Positions 10,777-19,699 of a stretch of DNA of 64,000 nucleotides are shown here, piece by piece. The notes under the pieces were generated by a model. It did no database searches. It worked only from the letters and a program-made list of their open reading frames with translations, and was not told the DNA's origin. A program made the translations under genes and the position numbers. Within the stretch, counting starts at the first letter, position 1; every line of letters begins with the position of its first letter. Source of the DNA: Carettochelys insculpta (taxonomy: Eukaryota; Chordata; Testudines; Carettochelyidae); contig NC_134141.1 of assembly GCF_033958435.1 (NCBI RefSeq), forward strand, positions 97,381,001-97,445,000, given 5' to 3'.

Positions 10777-11080
10777 GGGTAGGTCTACACAGTATAGTTA
10801 TTCTAAATAACAGCTGTTATTTTGAAATATCCTTGTCTACATGATGCAACCATAGCAGTTATTTCAAAATGGGTAATCCTCATTCTGTGAGGAATAGAAA
10901 AATAGCTATTTCAAAATAGCTGCTGCTAAAACAGGGAATAGCACTTATTTTGAAACACTTATTTTAAAATAAGTGCCATTTCCCATCTTAAAGGGGCCTA
11001 ATTCAAAATAGCTATTTTGAAATAAAACTATATTCTGGAATAGTTTATTTCAGAAGAAGGCTGCTGTGTAGACATACCCT
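10777..11080. mobile_element. Inverted-repeat MITE (about 304 bp)
   Basis: The ends are inverted: GGGTAGGTCTACACAG at the left and the complement of GGGTATGTCTACACAG at the right, with one difference in 16 bp. The middle holds further palindromes, such as ACTTATTTTGAAA facing TTTTAAAATAAGT near 10940-10975. It is a non-coding foldback element of the TATGTCTACAC family. The next MITE begins immediately at 11081. I could not define a target duplication. Confidence 0.7.
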
Positions 11081-11465
11081 CAGACTGTGGCCACTCTAGC
11101 CCCTCCTTTTGGAGGGGCTATGGTAATGTGGCACTTCAGAATATGATAATGAGGCAGCACCTCATTAGCATAATGTCAGCCCCACACGCTTCGAAACTGT
11201 CAGTTTTGAAATTCACACTGCTTGTGTAGCTGGGGGCCTTTCCAAATGACCCTCCTGATTTCAATAGCCCCTTCTTCCCGAAACCAAATGAGAAGAAGGG
11301 GCTTTCAAAATCGGGGACGTTATTTCAAAAGGCCCTTGGCTACACGGGTGGCCTGTGTTTCGAAACCAGCAGTTTTGAAGCACGCATGGCTGCCATTATG
11401 TTAATGAGGTGGTGCGTCATTAGCATGTTCCGAAGTGCCACATTACTATAGTGACGAGTGGATAG
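11081..11465. mobile_element. Foldback MITE, CCACACTAGCCCCTCC family
   Basis: The left end reads CTGTGGCCACTCTAGCCCC and continues CTATGGTAATGTGGCACTTC...ATGAGGCAGCACCTCATTAGC. The right half carries the inverted counterpart ATTAGCATGTTCCGAAGTGCCACATTACTATAG, with its outermost end degraded. A better preserved copy is at 46508-46881. The 60-codon frame at 11222-11404 lies inside this repeat and should not be read as a gene. Confidence 0.65.
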
Positions 11466-11800
11466 TGTAGTAACTGAGATAGAAAAGAACTGAATCCTTG
11501 TTTTAACCTCTTGGGTTGCACAGACTGTTCAAAACTATAAATATTAGTATTGGAGTATCACCTGTGCAAAGGCCAAAGACACGCAAAAATAAATGTTACT
11601 GGGGAAAGGGTAGGAGTGGAGGGAGTCTCTAAGTGGATTGATCATTATTTTCTCCTAAACTAAATTTTGGGAGATGGTAGAGTTGAATCTTGTGATTAGT
11701 TTAAAATTTCTTTGTTTGGTTGACCTCATTGTTCAGGAAAAACCCTGGCATGTTAGGGGCAATCCAGGCCCCCCGTAAACATTAGTAAGACTATTATGTA

Positions 11801-12118
11801 CAGTAAACTCTTTCATAGCCAGCAGCCCCAAGACTGGGAGGTTTGCCAGATATTCAAATATTCTGAATAATAGAGAGGTACACCTACCAGTACATAACAC
11901 TACAGAAAAACAAGATTACGTATTAAGAAACAAAAAGAAGTGTGTGTAGTATTTTATTTACCACCAACAATAGTATAATTCTCTGTAAACTTTAATGGTA
12001 TGTGCTGTATTTATTTGTATTTACTTATGGAAAACATAGCTGACATTTACATATGGTTAAAATGCCAGTTATTTGAGAGTTCCGGATCATAGAAAGCTGA
12101 ATATGAAAGAGTTTACTG
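11801..12118. mobile_element. Tigger/pogo-like non-autonomous DNA transposon (318 bp)
   Basis: The perfect 17-bp terminal inverted repeat CAGTAAACTCTTTCATA occurs at 11801-11817 and as its complement ending at 12118. The left flank is TA; the right flank is TT, probably a mutated TA. The internal part is AT-rich and non-coding. The superfamily call rests on the CAG ends and the TA-like duplication. Confidence 0.7.
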
Positions 12119-13084
12119 TTTTGTATCTTTTGGTGTCACTTCCATGAAGTTTTTTATTACATCTAATTGTTACTGGCGGGAACAAACGTGAAGCAAAATT
12201 AGCATTCCACAGCTGTTGCTTAATGACTTCTTTTGTGCTGAGTAGGGCCCTTAAAGCTTATCCTTGTGGAAAGGTAGTTTAGTTAGTTGTGTATATTCAT
12301 GTACAGTGGCAAGCTATCTTTTGTAGTTAAAAGTCAGGTGTTCCATAATGTTTGCTGAAAAATGTAGTTTTGTATTGTGTTAATACTGATTGTGTTATAT
12401 TTCTGCTGAGTGACCCAGCAGCATAGAATCACAGAAAGTTCCCTCTGTTTTAATCTCAAGGAGTTGCTTATGGACATTTTGCTTATCATTTCTTATATGT
12501 CATCTTGAAAACCTTAAGATGCTTGCATGTTGGAAAGTTTGTTGGGGTGGGTAGAATGGAATATGATGGTGTTAATCTAAATAGAAGTAGAACTAAAATT
12601 AAAAAATCAAATCTTTGAAGATACACGAGGAAATGGTTTTCTTAGATGAAAGGAGTCATGTCAAACTTTTAACTTTCTATATTTAATTTTTTAGTGAGCA
12701 TGTATTCTTGAAATGTGCAGTAAATGGTGAATGTAGACTTGCTGGTATTTATAGTAGACACATCTAAACATAATTTATTCCCCTTTGGCAAATACCATAT
12801 TCTGTAGTTGATCTAAATGTACTCTTTGCTATAGAGCCTCAGGGATTACACCTGAATTTCATTAAGGAAGTTTAAGTAATACCCAGAGGAATCTACCATT
12901 CAGAATTGCTTCAAACTGGTTATGACAAGATTAGATGTACCTTAGCTCTCTGTGCAACCACAGCTTTGTTGTTGGCTGTTTTGAAAGATATTTTGTTGTG
13001 CTGATTGTCAATAGGATGCCATCTGTAAATACTGCAAAGGATAGTGCAGACAGTTCTCTTGTGCCATAATTTTTAAGGTACAAT
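12119..13084. other. No gene or repeat recognised
   Basis: AT-rich non-coding sequence without a recognisable frame or repeat end. I see nothing that supports a gene here. Confidence 0.45.
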
Positions 13085-13364
13085 ATATTTCATAAAGTCT
13101 ATGTCTACACTTGCCCCCTTCTTCGAAGGGGGTATGGTAATCAGGGTGGTAGGAGATTACTTATGAAGTGTTGTGATGCATGTGCAGCACTTCATTAGGT
13201 AAATTCTCCCCCATGGCAATTGTGGGGAGTAAAGGCACTATGAAGTGCCTGTGGCTTTGAGAACAACAAAAACTCTTGTGGCATCTTATAGACTAACAGA
13301 TATTTTGGAGCATAAGCTTTCGTGGGCAAAGACCCGCTTCATCAGATGCTTGCACTTAAATTGC
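13085..13364. repeat. Composite unit: MITE end joined to a Penelope-like family-B tail
   Basis: The first part (13099-13210) is the CTATGTCTACACTTGCC MITE arm. From about 13250 the sequence becomes a minus-strand family-B PLE tail (GAGAACAAC, GACTAACAGATATTTTGGAG, CATAAGC) with a complete hammerhead-like core on the minus strand at 13308-13345. It ends TTGCACTTAAATTGC (13350-13364), the exact reverse complement of bases 13705-13719 in the spacer of the neighbouring palindrome. This unit is a third, more diverged copy of the repeat making up the palindrome arms. Confidence 0.6.
13308..13345 (-). ncRNA. Hammerhead-ribozyme-like core, third copy
   Basis: On the minus strand this reads CTGATGA, A, a GCGGG/CCCAC hairpin, GAAA, AGC TTAT GCT C. 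It differs from the two palindrome copies at one base (CCCAC against CCCAT before GAAA), which strengthens the lower part of stem II. All core bases are intact. Confidence 0.45.
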
Positions 13365-13660
13365 ATCAGATTCACTTAAATCTGACATTTTTATTGACGG
13401 GACTCATTCGCTATGTCTACACTTGCCCTCTTCTTCGAGGGGGGCATGGTAATCAGGGTGATAGGAGGTTACTTATGAAGTGCTGTGATGCATATGCAGC
13501 ACCTCATTAGGCAATTCCTCCCCCTGTGGCAACTTCGAAGCGTCAGCCTTTGAAGTGACAGCACACCGTGTAGCCACATGTATCAGAGAGGTTGCCGTAC
13601 TGTTCTGTAGCTTCGAGAACAAGAACTCTTGTGGCATCTTATAGACTAACAGATATTTTG

Positions 13661-13698
13661 GAGCATAAGCTTTCATGGGCAAAGACCCGCTTCATCAG
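13661..13698 (-). ncRNA. Hammerhead-ribozyme-like core, mirror copy on minus strand
   Basis: Exact reverse-complement counterpart of 13724-13761, located in the left arm of the palindrome. A transcript crossing the whole palindrome would fold as one long hairpin, which would compete with the ribozyme fold. No stem I partner is visible. Confidence 0.45.
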
Positions 13699-13723
13699 AT
13701 GCAAGCAATTTAAGTGCAAGCAT

Positions 13724-13761
13724 CTGATGAAGCGGGTCTTTGCCCATGAAAGCTTATGCTC
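13724..13761 (+). ncRNA. Hammerhead-ribozyme-like core in Penelope-like tail (family B)
   Basis: The order is CTGATGA (13724-13730), one A, a short hairpin GCGGG/CCC with loop TCTTTG, GAAA (13748-13751), then AGC TTAT GCT C. The last part can form a 3-bp stem III with the cleavage base C at 13761. These are the invariant core positions of a hammerhead ribozyme with a very short stem III. Stem I is not evident from the flanks, so activity is doubtful. The identical motif lies on the minus strand at 13661-13698. Hammerhead motifs are known from Penelope-like elements in general. Confidence 0.5.
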
Positions 13762-14350
13762 CAAAATATCTGTTAGTCTATAAGATGCCACAAGAGTTCT
13801 TGTTCTCGAAGCTACAGAACAGTACGGCAACCTCTCTGATACATGTGGCTACACGGTGTGCTGTCACTTCAAAGGTTGACGCTTCGAAGTTGCCACAGGG
13901 GGAGGATTTGCCTAATGAGGTGCTGCATATGCATCACAGCACTTCATTAGTAACCTCCTATCACCCTGATTACCATGCCCCCTTCGAAGAAGAGGGCAAG
14001 TGTAGACATAGCGAATGAGTCCTGTCAATAAAAATGTCAGATTTAAGTGAATAAAAAAGAGATGCACACTGGAGGCGTACAAAGTAGTTATTGGAGCCTG
14101 GGTAAATGTCCAAAAGTTAAGATACTGTATCCAGTCTTGTTGGAATGAGCTGCCTAAACCCTCTCCTCTTCCTCTTATTCTGTCCCTTGGTGCTATTCCT
14201 CTTTCAGGAAAAATCTCTACTACTGTAGGCTCTGCCTTATATATTATTCATTCATACGTATGATAAAATATATGGTGAATATATCTGTATGTTGACGCTG
14301 CAATGGGAGAGTATGCACGTGTGATCCTTTCTTTACAGAAGTATAGAAAA

Positions 14351-15099
14351 GGAACAGAAAAACTCCTGGCCTGTTACCTGGATGTCTACTCCAGGCAAAG
14401 TCTAACTTTAGCTTTTTTTAAAGATAATATAGAATATTATGATATTATAAATATAATGCACATACATCCCATGTAATATTCTATATTATCTATCATTAGT
14501 TGTATCACACAAATAGATGTGAAAATAACTAGATGTGTGTAACCAGAGTTCTGAGCAGGGCTCTATATGTTCATGTTTATGGGATGCACTGGCTGGATGT
14601 AACTTAGATGGTAGAACTTCAACTCCAGAGCACTCTAGCGTGTCTCCTAGGGAGGGTGCCAGAGTGGGATAAAGGTGAGAAAGGAAGAAAAGGGAAGGAA
14701 TACCATGAGGGAGTGGGGCCATAGTTCGGCTGCCAGAGCCCACCTGCTACAATGTGAGTAAGCATTTGTCACTCCTGCTTTCCACCCCACCCTCTCTGCT
14801 TGTGAATATTCTTTAGGCAGAACTATAAAAGGATGCAAGTTGTTGCAGCTGCCTCAGTTTCTATCTATCTGAACCCTTCATGAACTGCTCAGAGGTTTTT
14901 AAAATATTTGTCTTCAGTTCCTTTTAGATGAATCCAAGATGTGTACCTTGTTCTTTGGGAGCATGCTAAGGTTTTAGATACAACTAGTTTTAGCTAAGTG
15001 TGGATCTTCCATATTATCACATCCCACATTACCTAACAGGCTAATGACAGGCTTTGAACCTGACATCCAGGTAACTCACCAGGAGTTGTTCTGTTTTCC
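14351..15099. mobile_element. Possible inverted-repeat element (about 750 bp)
   Basis: The left boundary reads AACTCCTGG followed by TTACCTGGATGTC (14360-14386). The right boundary carries the complement of both blocks in matching order (15062-15088), with GGAACAGAAA facing CTGTTTTCC outside. The inverted ends span about 35 bp with a 4-bp divergent patch. Inside are AT-rich sequence with a perfect 17-bp inverted repeat (14423-14439 and 14474-14490) and open frames on the minus strand (14486-14838) with no known domain. No target duplication was found, so the element call is tentative. Confidence 0.35.
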
Positions 15100-16215
15100 A
15101 CTCCTGAAATAAGAGGTCACCACGCTTGCCTGTTCTACAGTTGCGGTATACTTCTGACATAAACTTTGTATAGATTAATTTCAGGGATTCTGAGATTTCC
15201 TCCACAAGCTCGTTTAAATTCTTGTTTGCCTTTTTTCCAGACTTACAGTTTCGTATGTGATTTATTTTTCAGATGAATTTTAAGACACAATGTAAAGATT
15301 TTGATTTGGAAAATTTTGAGTGGCTAATTCACTTTTGTAGATGTGAAAAGAATAGAAAAATTTTGATTTTTTTTTAAACTATGTAAGGGTGTAAAGATTA
15401 TTGTAAAGTTTTTTTTAAATCAAACTGAGTGAAATTATCAACCTGTTGGTTTCTAAATAAAACAACAAATTTTTAATATTACTTTTTTAAAAAAAAATAC
15501 AGGCCTAAAAATATGCTTTTCCAGGTTTCAGCAAGAAAATACTTCTGACTTCATGTTTTCCTTTGGGGAAAAAGTTCATTATTATATGTCAAACTTTCTC
15601 TAAATTAGAGGTTAACAGACATTTCCAGAGATTATGGGTAGATCCAGATATTTTGCATTCCTATGCAACTTCATGAAGGACTGCCAAGAAGGCATCATTA
15701 AATCAATATTGGCCATTTCTTATTTGTATCTTGCTTTATTACTATTTAAGTTAATTCAGCCTTTTTAGACAGGATCCTTCCTTGAGTGTATGATGAGGTA
15801 CTACCGTGTGGGGGTGTGACAGAGAAGATGCTGGGTAAAATCTTTAAAAATGTCTACTAGTACTAAGTGTCTATGTCAAGTTTCAAAACAGAATTTAGGT
15901 GCCTGAGTCATTCAGCATGTGATTTTCAAAAATACCTCCTTTTTTTTTGTACAGAAATCTAAAGTACTTGAACAATTATCTATTTTCAGAAGCCAGCATT
16001 GATCTTGCAGCTACTTCTGGCGTTGAATCCAATAGTTAAGTGTAAGTCCGATGTAGAACACACTGCATAAAACTGGAGGTAAATGTTGGCCAGGCATTTT
16101 GAGTGGCATGCTTTAACTTAAGAAAAGTGCCCTTTATATCTTTAATATTCATGCAGGGCAGAGATCACTGGGGGTTTTAAGGTTTCATCTGAAACACACA
16201 TTCATGGGCAGCAGA
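15100..16215. other. No gene recognised; AT-rich
   Basis: AT-rich with several T and A runs (for example near 15368-15375 and 15484-15500). No frame or repeat end that I can name. Confidence 0.4.
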
Positions 16216-16800
16216 TAGGGATGTTTACTTGTTAATCAGTAAGCATAAGGTTTAACTGATTAACTGACCCTTGTCAGTTACCTCCAGTGGCAGCCAGCTG
16301 CACTTTGCTGGAACAAGACAGGGTGAAGCCAGTGGACTGGGTAAAAGATCCCAGCCCACATCAGGACCAGTGGAGGGACACCGCACCCATGGCTGAGGTA
16401 GGGTCATGAAGTGGGACCTAGGTCAGGTGAAGCTCCCACTTGGGAAGGCTCACCCCCTGCCCTACCCTGTTCTAGATGAGGCCCGAGCCCCACTTGCTGC
16501 TCTCAGCCTCTCGACTGGTCCGGGAGAGGGCCTGAGAGCTCAGCCATGGCTGGAGCTCCAAGCCTGGAGCCCCTCCCACATTGAGTCCATTCTGCCCATG
16601 GCCTTGCCCGTGCCCCATTCTATTCTGCCCCTCTCCCATGGTCGGTCCCTCTTCTGCTCCAAGCTCATGGCTCACCCTGACTCTTCCACCAGGTGGATAC
16701 AAATTGATGATTTAAAAAAATTAAAAATGGGGTTTTTAATTTATCATGTTTTTTCATTTGTTTTTAAATCAATAAAATGTTAAATTTCTCATTTAAAAAT
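16216..16800. repeat. Unclassified GC-rich repeat-like block
   Basis: The block begins with TAGGGATGTTTACTTGTTAA and a run rich in TTAACTGATTAACTGA. This resembles the ends of DNA-transposon copies I associate with turtle genomes. A GC-rich middle (16270-16690) follows, then an AT-rich end. The 125-codon frame at 16406-16783 and the opposite-strand frame at 16472-16702 overlap and have no recognisable domains. The DNA-transposon assignment is a guess. Confidence 0.3.
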
Positions 16801-17379
16801 AAGTTACACTTACATCCCACAAACATGCTACACATATTCTTACAGTGGCTCTCCTCTGTCCAGCCTAACTACTATCTCTTGCGTCTTCAAAGTTATGGGC
16901 TTTCAGTTTCTGTTTCTCAGCAGATTACCATATGCAAAGAAAGACAAAGCTGTAGTTGATTGTTTTTTGTTCTGGGCTTAAGTGTTGGTGGACCTTGGCC
17001 AAGCACAGCAGTAAAGTTAGTTAAGGTATTGTCTTAAAGACAGAGGAACGATATATAGGAAAGCATGGAGACAGCATAGAAAGTAACCGTGGAGTGGACT
17101 GGAAAGAAAAAGGGAAGACTTTGTTCAATACACACACAGCTTTCTCTATTCCCCCAGTGTTGCCACAGAAAAACCATTATGGCTTCTGGGCATAAAAGAT
17201 CCTCCCCGGGAATATTTCAAAGGCATTAATTCCCCAGGTAAAACAGGAAAATGTGTCAAGTGTAAGCCATGCAAGAAGATGATGCAGCACCTAGCTTCAA
17301 GGATGAAATATCATGAGGAAAACTGCTTAGTGGTGCTGGGCTTTTTTCTGGACAGGTGGTAATTTAAAATAAGCCCTTA
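16801..17379. other. No gene recognised
   Basis: Ordinary non-coding sequence. The 60-codon frame at 16777-16959 has no motif I recognise. Confidence 0.4.
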
Positions 17380-19160
17380 GAAGGAGGTCATAAGCCTCCT
17401 AAGCACAGATCCCAGGACCCGACCAGTTCCCTGCTGCAAACCCAGGCAGGAGAGCCCCACCCCAGTGTGCACTAGACCCCGCCCAAGCCTCCCAGCGGGG
17501 AGTGTCTGGCAAGGAAAGGGGAGACCAAGGACAAGGCAGAAATAGGTGAAACAAATTAACTATTTTATTAAAGCACACTGTTAAATAACAAACTAACTAT
17601 ACTGAACTAAACAATAACGAAAGCTATAAACTTACGATGAACATTGTTTGTTGGATCGTAGATTCTTTGGTGTAGTTATAAATTTTTATTTCTCCGGAAG
17701 GCAAAAATTCAGTTTATTAGTGATGGAAAGGTGAGAGGGGTGAAGGAATTTATATTATCCCTGCTACCAACTTTTATAGGCGGAGCGAGGGGTGCTAACC
17801 CCTGCTCCTGGCCGGGGGCAGGGCGCTACGTCTGCCCCAAAGATAGGCCCTTAGGGGTCAGTCGAGGGTAGCTCCTCTATTTGTGGGAGGCCTTCCGATA
17901 CCCCCTTTGTGGGCACTTTTTATGATGTGCTCCTGGGAGGCCTCAGCTCTTCCTCAGGAAGCACTGTGTTGGTAGGTTGCGGGAGGCGAGGAGGCTGGGC
18001 CTTCACTCGCTATACGTGGAAGAATATAGGTACCACAAGGTAGGGGATAATAGCTTCCTAACAGAACTATCAATAAAGGATTCAATGTTAAACCTATACT
18101 ATAATAACAACAATGCTATCAATATAAAGCAGTAAACAATTAATAATTAAATGTGTGGTATTATAACCCTGGGCACACAGGCCCGGCCCTGAGGGTCAGG
18201 CCCTCGGGTTCTGTGCCGACTCCGTCAGGCCAGCACACTGCAGGGGCACGACCCCTACACCGCCATTGGGGGCCCCGATGTCCCAGGTGTGAGTCTGTAT
18301 ATGTATTTGCAAGTAATGTTACGTGTCCTGAAGAAGAAGGTCGTAGTTGGTAGAAAGTCCAGTCCGGTGAGAGTGTCCTGTCAGGTAGGTAGTCACAGCC
18401 AACGGTGCGGCAGGTGGAGAGGTGACAAGATGGTGGCCTCCGGGTTAAGCAGCCAAGCGCGCAGTACCTGCCAAAGGCAGGCCAGTTCGACACTCGGCTG
18501 CCACTCCTCAGAGGCCACTTGCCGCTGGTGCCACAGGTGGGAGGGCCTGCTTGCAAGCGGTGGGACCGCACGAGTCCAGGCCAGTGCCGCAGCTGGAGAG
18601 CAGTGCTGAGATGATTTTACCTCAGCTCTCATTGATTTCAGGTGCTTCGCCCCCTGAGGGCTGGCCTAAGGGAATCAGTGGGCACTGCTCTCACAGCCAC
18701 GCTTCCCTATGTAGGAGTGCAGAGTCCTGTCTGCACCTCCAGGGGCCGCAGAGTGCTTCGCAGCACCTGCTTATATTCTGTGTCCTCATGTATTATTCAT
18801 TATTCCATTTACATATTCATGATCTGAGGGTGAGGTTTTCAACCAGGTCCTCCTGGGCATAGAAGGTTCTCGAAGGTCTTACCTTTGCCCAATAGGAGGC
18901 CTGGAATTCAAATACCTGATTATGAATTATCCATGAGTTCAGGTTACCGGGGAAACCAACTGTCAAAAAGTGACCGTTGGTAATGCTGCCAAATGGCAGC
19001 CTGTGAGACTTTGGATTTTTCATGTGCCTGCACTGATTTTTCATAGCCAAAGGCGTGTATTCCCTGGTCCATGGGGACGATAATGTCCTTAGCTGTTATA
19101 AAATCATGACAAGTGGGAGAAAAGGATGTGGATAAACGTGAATATTTGAATGAATCAATT
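17380..19160 (-). mobile_element. Possible 3' part of an LTR-type retroelement, minus strand
   Basis: A 1.8-kb region unlike its surroundings: GC-rich and CpG-richer, with AT-rich patches. Read on the minus strand, a frame of about 70 codons ends at a stop near 18943-18945 and contains the residues IVPMDQGIHAFGYEKSV. It is followed by roughly 1.1 kb of non-coding sequence, a TATAAAAG box (near 17772-17779) and an AATAAA (near 17564-17569) about 210 bp further on. A coding end followed by promoter-like and polyadenylation-like signals is the layout of a coding 3' end plus LTR. I found neither TG...CA boundaries nor a target duplication, and I do not recognise the protein. Overlapping frames at 18161-18632 are probably by-products of GC content. 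Confidence 0.28.
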
Positions 19161-19640
19161 GGTTAGTAACTTATGTAATTCACTTATCTATGCCTTTTAG
19201 TGTAAGTTTGATTTAACAAGTAAATTCCCCAGCCGTTTGTTGTGTTGCGTGTTGTTAGGGGGAAAAAATTTAGTTTAGCTTAGTTAATCCTTATGGCTTG
19301 TTTAGTTAGTTAACTAGGTTTAGAATCTATCACCCAAGAATACAGTACAGAAAGTTGCAGTCTGAGAAATCTAGAGTTGTGAGTTGATTTCATTTTCCTA
19401 TTTTATATCACATAATACATGCCCCTTATTTGGAACATCATGGCCATAGACCATAATGGTGATTCCATAAATCTATGCCTTATTTTACTTCAGCATAGCT
19501 CAGCTGTTCCAAGGAAACCCCATTTTATATTTTTTCCTCAAAAAAAAAAAAAAAAGACGTGCCAGTGAATTTAGTGGGGCTTACTCCAAAATTAGGTGCA
19601 CTCTAAGCAGTAGGTCTTAGCTTTTTTGGTATCTTGATTT
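19161..19640. other. No gene seen
   Basis: AT-rich non-coding sequence with a 15-base A run near 19540-19555. Nothing else is recognisable. Confidence 0.4.
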
Positions 19641-19699
19641 AAATTAATTTTTTGTTGTTTTTCATGGGTGTGTGTGATTTAAATCAATCCACCCTGCTC
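19641..19699. repeat. Possible DNA-transposon right end (ATTTAAATCAATCCACCCTG)
   Basis: The sequence ends in GATTTAAATCAATCCACCCTG-like bases at about 19679-19699. This matches the complement of a CAGGGTGGATTGATTT end that I associate with hAT-type elements of reptiles. The left end was not located, so this is a weak call. Confidence 0.3.

Larger units (their letters stand above)
13370..14052. repeat. Large near-perfect palindrome: arms of 333 bp, 17-bp spacer
   Basis: Bases 13370-13702 and 13720-14052 are reverse complements with about five differences in 333 (for example GACGGGACTC against GACAGGACTC). The spacer is AAGCAATTTAAGTGCAA. Each arm, from outside in, holds about 35 bp of TCACTTAAATCTGACATTTT-type sequence; a CTATGTCTACACTTGCC MITE arm with TTCGAAG sites; then a Penelope-like family-B tail. 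The hammerhead-like core is complete in both arms: 13724-13761 on the plus strand and 13661-13698 on the minus strand. Identical 63-codon frames on opposite strands (13592-13783 plus, 13639-13830 minus) are consequences of the symmetry, not genes. Confidence 0.9.

Noticed and set aside
13592..13830. Two identical 63-codon frames on opposite strands
   Set aside because: They are a by-product of the palindrome; the same Penelope-like tail read from both arms. No protein similarity.
16406..16783. 125-codon plus-strand frame
   Set aside because: Located in a GC-rich repeat-like block with an overlapping opposite frame; no domain or splice context.
18161..18632. 136-codon minus frame and 106-codon plus frame
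   Set aside because: Overlapping frames in GC-rich DNA with no recognisable motif; not supported as genes.
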